A stretch of DNA of 64,000 nucleotides, taken from positions 15,568,240-15,632,239 of the forward strand of contig OZ038385.1 in NCBI GenBank assembly GCA_964036045.1, in the 5' to 3' direction. Below the pieces are notes generated by a model. The model was not told where the DNA came from and searched no databases. It worked only from the letters and a program-made list of their open reading frames with translations. How positions within the stretch are numbered: the stretch's first letter is position 1; the number at the start of each line of letters is the position of its first letter. A program made the translations under genes and the position numbers. Below, piece after piece: positions 9,992 to 20,779 of this stretch. The DNA comes from Eutreptiella sp. 'Long Island Sound 2002' (Eukaryota > Euglenozoa > Euglenophyceae > Eutreptiales > Eutreptiaceae).

Positions 9992-12900
9992 GTCTGGGCT
10001 CTGAATCCGGATGTCCAGGGCCATCCCCTTCTGGATTCGGAGGTTGACAAAGAGTTGTCCGACGATGTGGTCAATTGGCACCCGAATTTGGCGCGGCTGC
10101 TGCCCATCAAGACCGCTGCGGATCACAATTGCCTTTGCCACAGCATCGCCATTGGCGTCTGGGGAGCACAGGTGTGCACGTGCTATGTCTGCCTCGCCAG
10201 CAAGGACTTGCACTGCTGCATAGAGGCCGTTAGGAGTTGCCCCTCAAAGTTTCAGCAGGGTCCCAATGGTCTTCGGCATCACCACACAAACACACACATA
10301 CACAAAACACAAAAATACACAACCACACACAAAGGGAATGCCCCCCGTCCCGCCATGCTCACGTCTCCAGCGCTGCATGGGGCTGGGCTGAGGGGAGTGG
10401 TAGGGCATTCAATACATGTGTTGCTGCACCGTGGTGAGGTTTGCAGGGCAGGAGTCGTGGTGTGTTAGCGGCGCCCTTGCATATGGAGAGCAGCAGCCGC
10501 CTTGTATGGGCAGCCCCCCTGCAGCCCGTCCCTGGCAGCGAAGGGGATCCAGCGAGTGGGTGATTGCGTAAATGGTAAAGGGCAGCAATGTGAGTATCAT
10601 ACCAAAAATTCTCCCGTCCTACAAGGCGCTGTATGCACGCTTGTTGTTACAGTACATAGATGCGGCGCACGGGAGGGAACCTCGGCCGGTGTGGCCGAAA
10701 TTGCCGGGGATTGGTGACTGGAAACTGTCCGGGGTGGTGCTTAAGGTGTGTCGAGAAACCTTCCATGTGGAGGAGCGCGAGCCAGAAGAGGTGTGGCGGG
10801 TCTTGCATACACAATGCCTCCCGTTCAGATTAAGGGAGTTTGTAATCACGGCGCTGTGGCGCAAACTGCCAGTAGCACAGAGGCTGCAGACATTTCAGGT
10901 CATACGTGTGGTGTGCTCGAAGATCACAACCATGTTTTTAAAAGGTGTTTTTATTTGCAGGATGTGTTAGCTATGATCCAACGTTTGTGGGGGGCATATG
11001 TCGAGAACAATCGATGGCATGAGCCATCCGGACTGTGTACAGATTTTTCATTGCAATCTATTACAACCATCCAAGGATGGTTAGTTTGGTCAGCAATTCA
11101 CGCCAGGTGGCTCGTTCGCTGCGAATATCTCAGTGTAACGGCGCATGACATCAGCACGACGGTTCTGCAGCGGTTCTACTCAGTGCTGCTGCTTTGGAAA
11201 TCCCTAGACCAGGGGTCGTTACCCTTAAAGGTCATCCAAATCACATGTGATTGCCTTAAAGACATTCTTAGGTGAGAGATAGACTGAAGAGAGGTCTGCA
11301 GAAGGGTGGGGCACAGTTTCGACTGATCCCTCTAACCCCCCCCATCCCCCTCGCAAAGCTCGCAAGAGACCGAGGAGATAGGGTGTGCGGGAGCAGGCAA
11401 GGTCAGATTCTCAGGTCATTCGGGTGTGGATCGCGGTTTTCTCATCTGACGCGGGAACGGCGTACGGATTCACTTTTGCGGCACTCCACCCAGAAAACTC
11501 ACACCTGGTCTCAGATGTTCCTCTAACAGCGCTAGAAGCCGAATATCTGGCTGTCAAAGGTGCACTGTAGGCGGTTCCCCGAGAAGTGGCGCTGAGTATC
11601 GCATGTTTTACAGCCCAAGGACATGTGGATTTGACATTTAATTTGGAGGCGTGGATGCGACAGGGATGGGTATACCCTGATGGGTCGGCCATCCCGGGAA
11701 AGACAACACTGGGTGATATCTGTGACACCCTGGACACAAGGGAGGGGCCCGTCCATTGGACAACTGCAGGAACGGGGCAGATGCATCACAAGCAATCGCA
11801 ACTCTGGGAGACACTTCGGGTGGGGGTAGGACTGCTTAAGCAGCGAGCCCCCCCCCCCCCCCCAGGAAGGGGCTCGCTCGGGAATGCCATGCAGCGCGAG
11901 CCAATAGCAGTAGATGCCGTCGCCCAGAATGAGGGCCAGCCGCAATCTGAGAGCGGGTCTTCGGTGTACACAGTCCAGACTTTTGAAAGAGGGCGTAATC
12001 AGGGTTCGCCATCATATTCAGGGGTTCGCTCGCTTACGCCAGAGTCCACACTGTACTTGGGAATAAGAACCCTGACCCCATCCTCGGTATACCCAGTTCA
12101 GAGAAATGGTAGGGCCCATCCCTCGACGGCGCCGCAGAGTCGCGACAGTGGATGGGTCAATGCAGCTCACCTCACAGCTAGAGCCGCCGGGAAAACACAC
12201 CCCCTACCACAGTGGAGGGGGGGGGATGCAGCCAGGGGCGCGGACCGCGACCAGGATGGGCGCAGGAGCATGCAGACAGTCACAGCTCTGAACAGAGGTT
12301 CCATGTCGGTCACTACGCCGCCGCGCACCGGGGCAAGCTCGTCCATGGGGACCCTTGCAAAGGGAGCGAGCATGCATATGGGGCTGCAGGGCACGGTAGG
12401 GATGCATGGACTGTACATAGTCTTGCTGTCGTGCTGAGAGGGAGGAAAGGCCGCTGGGTGCGGAAATGGAGTGGTGTATCATAGTGAACGCTATTGAGTT
12501 GTTTCAATGATTGGGCGTCACACACACACACACACAAGGTGGGTGCGCACAGAGTGCATGCGCCACGGCCATACGCATATCGCCCGCGCAGGTCAGCCGC
12601 AGAAGTGGAATCACACAGGCTGCACCGGGCTCTCCATGGCAATCTGCAGACAGGACTGGCAATCTGCAGACAGGACTGGCACCTCCATCAGAGCAGACAA
12701 TGCCAGCCAAGGGGGGGGGGATCGAACTCGTCTTTTGGGGCCGATTTCTTCCCAGTCATTGGGGATGGGCGCTTGCCACAAGGCCCCTACACAGGCACGC
12801 GCAGACACGTGTCAACACACACCACGCCACACTTGGCACCGAGGGTCGACCATTCCAAATGCGTGGCACACACAGCGCTGGCATGTATGACCTGCAAGAG

Positions 12901-15900
12901 ACTGCGCAAATCGGCAGAAGAGTGCTGCAAACTCGGGCATCACGCAGCAAGCCACGTGGCTCGTAGGCCACAGTTGCAACTATGCCCCTTGCATAACTTA
13001 CCCCCCTGCCCGAGATGTACCCTCAAGCAGAGAGGGGTGCGCCATTGTTGTGACCGGGGGCACCACAAGGTATGCACCCCGGTCCCGGCACACAGGAAAC
13101 GTACTCTCCCTATGCAATCTCTGTTGCCCCACAAAAAACCTTGCCTGCAAAGGCCAGCACGGCACTCATCAGGTCTGCTGAGGTCCCCACACCAACCGCC
13201 CACGCCACCGGCGCCCAAGCGCAGAAGGCCGAAAACACCACCGCCCCCATCCCCCCCAGCACCTGTTCCACAGGGACTGGAAGGTGACGAAGCCGAGGAT
13301 GCAGTAGCCCGACCACTCTTTTTGTCGAGGCATGGGAGAGCCAGTACTTCGGTCACATAACCAACCAAACACAGAGGTTCTGATTCCGCAGAAGGGGGGG
13401 AAACAACGTCACACAGAGGCCTCAGCAGACCTGAGCTGAATGGGACGTCCAACCCAATGCTGCACAAGGATCTACCTCATCAAAGTACAGAGCACACACA
13501 CACACACACACACACATACACACTGTACGGAAAGGCCGCACTGCAGTGCGCACAGAGCCGTTGAGAGGTGATGCATTTGAGTGAAGGCGAAGGTATTGTG
13601 GAACTCAATGGGGCAGCAAACACGCTGCCTTTCCTGCAGGACAACGCCTTATTACTCCGCAATGCCATCGCCAACACAATGTCGAACTCAAGCAAAGTGC
13701 AGCGGTGGTTGATTGATCAATATCAGAAGGTGGCCCATCCCCCTCTTTGGTCCCCCCCCCCCCCCCCCACGGCCCCACACGTCACTTTATGGAGCTACGG
13801 AGGGACGGGGCATGCAGGTCTGGGCATATGGCCGAAGGTGGGCTGTCTGTCGGGCGGTAAGAACGATACAACAGTGCCAGCTTTTCGGGACATGAATTTG
13901 CATTGGCCGGTTTTCAGCCATTTACATGCCGTTCAACTTCATGCATTTGGTGCCCCCCTTACACGGCAGAGGGATTCATTGTTATAGCCGCGGAGGACCG
14001 GAGCATGTACATGTCTGGGCACAAATCCTCAGGTGGGCTGGGTAGGTCGGGTTTTCAACCTTGGGGGGGGGGGGGGGGGGGTCGATAGAGGGGGTTCGGG
14101 AAACGGGCTCAATTGACAGGACCATTAATCAGTTGTTATGAACTCTGTCGCCGGATTTTAAAATTTTTTTCCACCAAACACATGGCAGATGATGATTTTT
14201 CTGAACCCCCTCAACGCGCTGATTCCAAAAATCCCATTTTCAATTTTTACCGGATTTTGGGTCCGGGTCACCTCCGGGGGTCAGTGTCGGTAGGATTTTA
14301 AGGGGCCCGTCAATGGAGCCCTTTTTGGGGGGGGCAGGGGTCCAGCCAGAGGGCTGTGTCGCCCCCCCCCCCCCCCGTTTGCCTTCGCTGCAGTGTGTAA
14401 ACGTCCTTAGAAGACCGATACCAGTCCCTTTGGGCGTCCACAACGGTGTGTCCGTTCTGGCCTCCGCTCTGTTCTTACCCCAGGCACAGATCGACCGCGA
14501 CCGTTTGGACTTCGGCACCCCCATCGAACGCTCCGAAGAGGAATGGACGAAAGAGTGGCACCAAGAGCTAACTCTTGTACAGGTGTTGGCCGTCTCCGCG
14601 GGTTCGGTGCGGAGTGCGGTGTGCATTTTGAAGGGTGCAGGGCGTAGCGTGCAAAGTGCTGTCTGGGTGACTGTACCAGAACCAACTCCAACTACAAACA
14701 ACTGAAAACAGCGCATGCAAAGGGCCAAAGGCTTGTGGCGTGCTTGTCACTTGCCGCGGTTCTTGGACACGACATTTTCTGTGGACAGTTACGGGGTTGC
14801 ATGTGTCGTTTGCATTTTGTGCACAGTGATACCCATTACGTAGTGGAACGCCACCTTGGCTGAAGCGGCTGAATTCCGCGCAGTGCGTGGTGCGCCCCCA
14901 TCAGGACGTTCCTTAAGGACGCCCACAGTTTCTTTCTTTATTTTTCTTCAGGAACACACACGCCGCGGCTGCCGTTGAGCGGGCAACCGCCATCTGCTGG
15001 CGGTTACCGGCCAAGTTTTGTCATTTAACCGCCGGTGGTTGGCCGCCGGTGCAGCCTTTTTTTGGGCCCAAACAATTTGGACGCCCTTAATTTTTTCCCC
15101 TGCTCAGGACCGTCCTGCCCCCCGTAGTGCAGAGTGGAAGCTGCAGACCGCACTGTACGGAGTGCGGTGTGCACAGTGCACAGTGCGGGGCAGAGGGTGC
15201 AGAGCCAAACGGGTCTCATGTGCCTGTACCCCCGCCCACGTCGCTGCATTATGTCCGTTACAGGACCACAGCCAGAACCTAACGGAGGTCCACATTTTTG
15301 TCTTGGCACACGTCATGCGCCGAGTCATCATCGTCTACTGTCAGGTGTGCCCCACCCGCATACTACTGATCCCTTGTGGCCCGGCACGGAGGCGGACGGA
15401 AGCGTCGTCGGGCGGTGGGAAAATGCGCAACGGCGCGAGTCCTGGCATTCCGGACGCTCTTTCTGGAGTCGTTGATATGGTCACCCCCTGTTTTGCTGTG
15501 AGTGAGTGAGGCTGGGGGCAGTGAGCATCACAAATCTCAGTCATCAAAGTGAAATTTTGGATAAAAAAATGGGTACCCCATCCCACAGCTGACGGCCGTT
15601 GTTGGCCCAACGGCATCCACCACCCATCAACCCATGATGTCGGCGGTTTTTCAGGCAGACTTAGCACAGGCACTCCCACATAGGAAGCACCTTGACGCCA
15701 TATTTTCGAAGAATATCTGTTTTCTTTGCCCATTTTGCACAAAAAAAAAACACCGAAATGCACAACGAATGCAATGTAACCTGCCAAAGCTTTTTATCAG
15801 GTAGGCCCGTCATCACTCGCGGCAGGATGGCCCGTCATCACTCGCGGCAGGATGGCACGTCATCACTCGCGGCAGGATGGCGCGTCATCACTCGCGGCAG

Positions 15901-17359
15901 GATGGCGCGTCACCAGGAGCGGCATGCAAAGGAATGCATTTGCCAAATCACATGCCCCATTGTGGACAGGAGCCTTTGGGATTCGGTCTTTGGGGACACT
16001 GACGAGCACAGCCCGCCTCGTGGTATCCGTGACAGGCACAGGGTGGTCCATCCAGCAAGGCACCGGGTGCAATGAGTGTGACCAGGCCTTCACACGGCCA
16101 GTGTGGCACTTCAGCGCTACAGCACGCCGCCACCCATCGCACCCAGATGGTTGTCATGGGTCCCCCTTGCGGGCTGGCAGCCGGTCGGATTCGAACCCAG
16201 GAGGTCCGGCCTGGAATCAGGGCCTATGACCACTGAGCTGCGAGAGTATCCCCTCTTGCCATTGGTGAGCCCATACCGCCACCGGTTAGCCCACAACCAC
16301 CGTCGGTTGGCCACTACCTCCACCGCTCCCGAAGATTGGCCTCATACCCCCTTCACTTTTGAAGCAGATCAACCTCCGAAACAGCTCCAGTCCAACAACC
16401 AGCGAAACAACTGACCATTGAGCCGGGTACCGAGCGGCCCTGGTTCTTTTTCTTTTGCTTCTTTTTCAATTTTACGCTCTGCTCAGTGCGCTGGTTCATG
16501 GTCATCCTTGCCCCCAAGTTTCTCACACCCACGGGCTTGTGCTTGAATTTGAAAAACAACCCTGAGGAGGACACACACACGGCAGCAGGAAAGTAGGATT
16601 GTTCAACCCTGCAGTTTGAGCATGATGGGAATTGATACCTTGACGCGCGTGCACACACACACACGCGCGCGCGCGCGCAAACACCCACACAGACGCGTGC
16701 CCACGCACACGCACACGCACGCGTGCGCGCACACACACATACACACACACCTCAGACCTCCCACTTGGTTCAAATCCCCTCCTCCCGCCTCCCCTTCTAA
16801 GTCCTCTGAACATCGGCGTGTTGTGAACCGGAAACAAACTCGCACCAATGATGTGGTGTTGTTGTTTGGTCTTGAAAGCGGTGCTACAAAGAAGTGCGTC
16901 TGTGTGCACCAATGGGTCTCAATCAATGAACAGCAGCCATGCACAATTTTCCGGCGCGTTCGGCACCAAAGCTTTTCAGATGTCTGTTGGCGAGGAGGAG
17001 GGTCACCTCCCTCCCCAGCCCCCATCCCCGCTTTCAAGCACGTGACTGCCCACACCCCCTCTGTCGCAGGACACTTTGAAGGACTTCTACGGGGCCCCCC
17101 TGAGCCCTGTCAATTTCGGAGGGATCTACCTGCCCATTATGTGGGGGGCACATCGCCTGGCGTCCCGCGCCCCGGTGGTCGTGGCCTACCACGAAGCCCA
17201 TTTTACCGCCCTGCTGCCGGTCCAGGACGGGCAGCGGCCCATGTACTTACCCTTGGCCAACCGTGGCAGCAACTACTTCCCCATTCACTATGTCAACGTG
17301 TGCCCCTCTGTTACTCCGGCTGGTCGTTGGTGTTGATGTTGCTGCTGCTCCTGTTGTGG

Positions 17360-17401
<42 letters not shown>

Positions 17402-17455
17402 TTGTTTTTGTTTTTGTTGTTGTTGTTGTTGTTGTTGTTGTTTTTGTTTTTTTGG

Positions 17456-17487
<32 letters not shown>

Positions 17488-17493
17488 TTGTGG

Positions 17494-17544
<51 letters not shown>

Positions 17545-17598
17545 TTGTTTTTGTTTTTGTTGTTGTTGTTGTTGTTGTTGTTGTTTTTGTTTTTTTGG

Positions 17599-17639
<41 letters not shown>

Positions 17640-17657
17640 TTGTTTTTGTTTTTGTTT

Positions 17658-17708
<51 letters not shown>

Positions 17709-17753
17709 TTGTTTTTGTTTTTGTTGTTGTTGTTGTTGTTTTTGTTTTTTTGG

Positions 17754-17784
<31 letters not shown>

Positions 17785-17880
17785 GGTGTTGGTGTAGTTG
17801 TTCTTGTTGGGGTTGTTGTTGTTGTTGTTGTTGTTGGGGTTGTTGTTGTTGTTGTTGGTGTTGTTTTTGTTTTTTTGGTG

Positions 17881-17912
<32 letters not shown>

Positions 17913-20135
17913 GGTGTTGGTGTACTTGTTCTTGTTGGGGTTGTTGTTATTGTTGCGGTTGATGTTGTTGTGGTGGTGGTTGTTGTTGCTGCTGCTGCTG
18001 CCGCCGCCGCCGCCGCCGCCGCTGCCGTGGTTGTCGTGGTTGCCTGTGGTGGTTGTAGTGGTTGTCGTGGTTGTTGTTGCTGTTATTGTTGTTGTTTCGG
18101 GTGTTGGTTGTGGTGGTGGTGGTGGTGGATGGGATTGAATTGGATTGGATGCTAGTGCACTTATGGCGGGGCAGACCGCCTCCCCCAGACCCCTATGTGC
18201 GTCTACAAGCATGTGCGGTTTGTACTTTGCAGGCCCGCCGTCCCCCGATGTGCATTGTTGATTTGGAGTTGTGCTTGTGGCATTGGGTTGTGGGGGAGGG
18301 TGTGGCAGTGAAACGGGTGTGTTCCTCTTCTGTTCCGGGCGTCGAGGGCAGGGCCGCGGGGCCATTGCAGGGTCAAGGCACGGACCCTGTGATATGGGGG
18401 CACAGTCCTTGTCATGGGCCTGGCACACGCCCACAGTCCCCGGCAGCACAGCCCTTGCCACGGCCCCTTCCACAGCCCCTGCCACAGCACCTGGGCGACC
18501 TGAAGTTTGCTCTGAGGGGGGGAGGGGGGGACTTTCGAGCCCCAGGATGGTGTGGGAAGTCCAAGAACCAAGTTTGTTTGTTTTTGCCCAATGCCGATGG
18601 TGGAAAAATTTTTTGAAAAAGGGTTTTACCCCATTTGTGTATGTTCAAAATGATCAGCGCGTCATGGGGATCATTTTGAGGCATGTATGTTGGGGTACCC
18701 ACCGACCCCCCCCCCCCCCCCGGCGCCCTCTCAGACCCCCGCAGGCATAGTAAGCAGGCAGACTCGGGAGCCCATGGCTAAGGGGGGGGGTTGGGAAAAT
18801 GGGCTCCAAAGCCCCCCCCCCCCCCCCTCAACCCAATTTTCTCCCCGCCCTGCCACGGCCCCTGCCACGGCCCCTGTCACGGCCCCATCCCATACATGCG
18901 GACGTGGTCTACGCTATTCATCGGAGCAGCGGCTGGCAAGCGTCATCTGCGTGTGGGGCCTCTGCCCGGGGGGCATTTGCAGAAGGTCCCTGGGACGCAC
19001 AGATCTGTGCCGTAGTCGTCCATCGGGGACACCGCTGCACAACAAAACAGTGGTACCCGCGTCAGCGACACAGTGCTGAGGGGTGTGGCTGCATATGGGG
19101 GGGGGGATTTGGTGGGCTGTACATGTGGTGTGGGAAACTTGGCGTTTCAATTTGGCTGCCAAATTTCCCATCCCAAATCCAGGGGCTTCCTGCTTTGTCG
19201 TCCTATCCCCTTGTGCTCTGCATGTTCTATGTCTCATTCCCTGTTCCTTGATTTCGCCGTATTTTTTTTCCCCACTGCCAAATTGACTCGGCACCAAATC
19301 CCCCCCCCCCTCCGTAGGCGGGGAGCGCAAGGGGCGTGCCCCAAAGGCCCCCCACGGACGCCGCATGCACACGAGCACCTGCCCGCATCAACGGCTGTGA
19401 CAGGAGATGCGCCCGGGTTCAACCCGCGCATGCGCCAGCGAGCGCGTGCGCGGCAGGTGAAGGAACAACAGAATTCCCCAAAGGGGGTATACGCTGTGGG
19501 GCGGGGGGCAAGAAAGTGAAGTCTGATGTCGCTTGGATCCTTGGTTTTTGGCCGGCACACCCCCGCTGCATGGAGGAACAGAAACTGTGGTCCCAAACGG
19601 CGGCCTGCGGACGTCCACTGTTAGATGACATGAAATTGTGAAATTGGACGACATTGAGAAATTGGAATAATGTCGAATAGAATAGAATTGAATTGAAATC
19701 AATTCAATTGATTTGAATTTGAGATCAAATCAAATGAAATCAAATCAAAATTTAATCAAATGAAATGAAGTGGAATGTTGAAGCGCCAACAAGAGCAATC
19801 ATCATCCACTGGAAACCGCTGAGGAGGCTGCCCACCCCCCACGCACAGCCGCCTCTGCACCATCACCACGATTTTATCGAATACACATGCAACGCCATCC
19901 CTTCACGCTGACCCCCAGCGTCGTCCAGCACCCACCACACACCCCACCGCCCGTCCACCTCGCCGCCATCCCGTGTCCAGAGCAACGCGCATAAGCCCGG
20001 AGGCGACGGGTGGAAGCAGATGCTAAACCGCTGGATGGACCTGGAGAGCGACCTGTCGCTGCCGTGCATCTGCGCCCGCATCAACGTCGAGCAACGGGCT
20101 GACTACGACGCGGATCTGCTCATGGCGTTCCAGAG
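9992..20135 (+). CDS. OTU-family deubiquitinase core (A20/Cezanne/TRABID type), six exons
   Basis: Exons 9992-10171, 13640-13729, 14484-14582, 15264-15344, 17070-17297 and 19981-20135 join with phase-0 junctions. They encode a cysteine protease that cleaves ubiquitin chains. Exon 1 ends with the catalytic-Cys motif, here ADHNCLCHSIAIGVWG (family GDGNCLLHA...MWG). Exon 2 continues DNALLLRNAI as in Cezanne DRDLxLRKAL. Exon 3 has EEEWTKEW, matching xEWxxEW. Exon 4 has EVHIFVLAHVMRRVIIV, nearly the Cezanne/A20 FVLAHVLRRPIVVV signature. Exon 5 has NFGGIYLPIMW and the catalytic-His strand VVAYHEAHFTALLP. Exon 6 has WKQMLNRWMDLE, which fits the terminal OTU helices. The Asp before the Cys motif Asn is kept, but the following Gly is His. 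No zinc fingers are seen. The N-terminal exon is missing; later exons are listed separately. Family confidence is high; chain specificity is unknown. Confidence 0.85.
10560..11850 (+). mobile_element. 5'-truncated non-LTR retrotransposon remnant: zinc-knuckle and RNase H region
   Basis: Two overlapping frames (10572-10970, then 10748-11275) together read like the zf-RVT domain that follows LINE reverse transcriptases. VWRVLHTQ and ALWRKLPVAQRL lie in the first frame; after a frame change come C-G-V-L-E-D-H-N-H-V-F-K-R-C and IQRLWGAY. A further frame (11385-11567, stop, then 11571-11840) resembles RNase H1: LTALEAEYLAVKGAL matches the conserved acidic AExxAl helix. The strand expected to read 'xxTDS' is degenerate (IACFTA). 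A frameshift and an in-frame stop show it is dead. No reverse transcriptase lies upstream, as expected for 5' truncation. It lies in the sense direction within an OTU intron. Confidence 0.7.
12494..13360 (+). CDS. Unassigned 288-codon open frame, Cys/His- and Pro-rich, inside the OTU intron
   Basis: The frame is open for 288 codons. The middle third has clustered Cys/His pairs (CMTCKRLRKSAEECCKLGHH, then CPRC, HCCDRGHHKVC) that could bind zinc, and the last third is Pro/Lys/Arg-rich. However, at least two other plus frames are also open over 12500-12966 because the DNA is GC-rich, and the start falls in CA-repeat sequence. It could be the 3' part of the neighbouring retroelement, an independent gag-like fragment or chance. 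A duplicated 21-bp word ('aatctgcagacaggactggc' type) occurs at 12640-12680. Confidence 0.2.
   Translation: MSCFNDWASHTHTHKVGAHRVHAPRPYAYRPRRSAAEVESHRLHRALHGNLQTGLAICRQDWHLHQSRQCQPRGGGSNSSFGADFFPVIGDGRLPQGPYTGTRRHVSTHTTPHLAPRVDHSKCVAHTALACMTCKRLRKSAEECCKLGHHAASHVARRPQLQLCPLHNLPPCPRCTLKQRGVRHCCDRGHHKVCTPVPAHRKRTLPMQSLLPHKKPCLQRPARHSSGLLRSPHQPPTPPAPKRRRPKTPPPPSPPAPVPQGLEGDEAEDAVARPLFLSRHGRASTSVT
14185..14290 (+). repeat. Dispersed repeat family D, copy 1
   Basis: It aligns with 52376-52480: 'gatgatttttctgaaccccctc', 'cgcgctgatt', 'ttcaattttt', 'ccggattttgggtccgggtc', 'ctccgg' and 'tcagtgtcgg' occur in the same order at the same spacing. A poly-G or poly-C tract lies beside both copies. Confidence 0.75.
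15805..15915 (+). repeat. 25-bp minisatellite, about 4.3 copies
   Basis: The unit 'cccgtcatcactcgcggcag' plus 'gatgg' is repeated with single-base changes. It lies wholly inside an OTU intron. Confidence 0.9.
16180..16252 (-). repeat. tRNA-like sequence with Pol III A and B boxes (possible SINE head or tRNA pseudogene)
   Basis: On the minus strand an A-box-like AGCTCAGTGG (16239-16230) is followed by a GGCC...GGCC anticodon-stem-like hairpin and a perfect B box GGTTCGAATCC (16197-16187), at a spacing normal for a tRNA. The acceptor stem does not pair, the T stem is weak and the residue before the anticodon is not U, so it is not a functional tRNA. A tRNA-derived SINE is the likelier origin. 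Confidence 0.45.
16646..16752 (+). repeat. CA/CG dinucleotide microsatellite
   Basis: Alternating purine-pyrimidine sequence made of CA runs interrupted by CG runs, in the OTU intron before exon 5. Alternating CA/CG is a Z-DNA-prone composition. Confidence 0.85.
17330..18130 (+). repeat. Long (GTT)n array with higher-order structure
   Basis: About 800 bp of GTT triplets interrupted by 'gtttttgttttt' blocks. The block 'gtttttttggtgttgttg' recurs near 17445, 17590, 17740 and 17865, giving a higher-order period of roughly 130-150 bp. The array ends in GGT, GCT and GCC triplets (to about 18035), then GGT again. It starts about 33 bp after the donor of OTU exon 5, so it is intronic. Retaining it would add a stop at 17334 in the exon frame. 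Confidence 0.95.
18131..19980 (+). other. Remainder of the OTU intron before exon 6
   Basis: It contains a run of 'ccacggcccctgccacagc'-type words (18440-18490 and 18850-18890), repeat family C (18600-18702), poly-C/G tracts (18706, 18815, 19098), and an AT-rich low-complexity stretch (19655-19775) built from 'atcaaatcaaatgaa'. No coding unit is recognised. Confidence 0.6.
18600..18702 (+). repeat. Dispersed hairpin repeat family C, copy 1
   Basis: An inverted repeat CAAAATGATC...GATCATTTTG (18646-18679) is followed by 'aggcatgtatgttggggtaccc'. Related copies lie at 41670-41767 and 44395-44480, all preceded by an A/T-rich 'aaaatttttt' stretch and followed by C-rich sequence. Confidence 0.8.
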
Positions 20136-20619
20136 GTCGCCCTCCCACTCCCAAACGGGCCGATGGTGCGGAAGAGCGCAGACGTGTTGTTACGGCGTGT
20201 GCCCGGGCCTCGTCCGCCGCTCGAAAAGCGGGGGATGGGCCGGTCCCGGCGCTTGTATGGGGAACACCTGAGCGGCGCGCGCGCGCGCGCGGCGCGGCTA
20301 TTTGGCGACGTCTACGGGAAAGTGGTTGTGATGTCATTTGGATGTGTCCTCTCGCGCCGGGGCACCGCTGCGGATGTACTGATTTGGCACAATAAATCAG
20401 GCGCCATTTCAACGATTATGAAGTGGGTCCCAATTGTATTGTGCTCTTGAATGTGCCGTGTTTGTGGGAAGGAGCCGGTGTTTGTACAATTGTTGTACAA
20501 AATGTTTGCTCTCCTCAGGGGCCATTTTAGGGACGGGGGTAAAAATCGGCACGTTCCGGGGGTTCGCCGCAAAATTCGCGAGCGGCGTGTGTGCGGCGCA
20601 AGTACTCGCCCGTGGTCAG

Positions 20620-20751
20620 GACCGAGGACGCAGTGCGGCGCCGTCCACAGGCACCAGGGCGGAGGATGGGGCACAGGGCGAGGGCGGCAGCAGCGGCAGA
20701 CAAGGGGCGGCAGGAGCAACGCAGGCGCCGGGGTCAGACACTCTCCCGGAG
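20620..20751 (+). CDS. Candidate OTU-gene exon 7: basic helical segment
   Basis: The acceptor GGTCAG and donor GGAG|GTGTCA enclose 132 nt. The phase (two bases carried in, two carried out) fits the preceding exon ending at 20135 and the next one at 21713. It encodes an Arg/Ala/Gln-rich stretch (DAVRRRPQAPGRRMGHRARA then QEQRRRRGQTLSRR), comparable with the basic linker after the OTU domain in Cezanne-type enzymes and able to act as a nuclear signal. A second frame is also open here, so this is a phase-supported guess. Confidence 0.4.
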
Positions 20752-20779
20752 GTGTCAAGTGTGTGTGGAGGGCGGGGGT

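Larger units (their letters stand above)
10172..13639 (+). other. OTU intron between catalytic-Cys exon and exon 2, hosting a retrotransposon
   Basis: The intron opens GTGTGC and closes CTGCAG. It includes A/C-rich simple sequence (10285-10340), a decayed non-LTR element (about 10560-11850), a long GC-rich open frame (12494-13360), CA repeats at 12519-12537 and 13493-13522, and poly-C/poly-G tracts at 11850 and 12710. Confidence 0.75.
13730..17069 (+). other. OTU introns between exons 2 and 5
   Basis: Introns 13730-14483, 14583-15263 and 15345-17069 open GTGGCC, GTGTTG and GTGTGC and close CCCCAG, TTACAG and TCGCAG. They contain poly-C/G tracts (13757, 14065, 14363), repeat family D (14185-14290), words 'ggagtgcggtgtgca' shared between 14610 and 15165, a 25-bp minisatellite (15805-15915), a tRNA-like sequence (16180-16252, minus) and a mixed CA/CG repeat (16646-16752). 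Confidence 0.7.

Noticed and set aside
15790-15920. CRISPR-like array (25-bp units)
   Set aside because: Units are contiguous with no unique spacers, in a eukaryotic intron; it is a minisatellite.
16746-16800. Perfect GGTTCAAATCC B box after the CA repeat
   Set aside because: No A box or fold lies upstream; only microsatellite sequence is present.
17330-18485. Very long open frames (up to 412 codons) of Asn/Gln/Thr or Val/Leu/Cys through the GTT array
   Set aside because: Any frame through a GTT repeat is stop-free; composition is pure repeat and the array is intronic.
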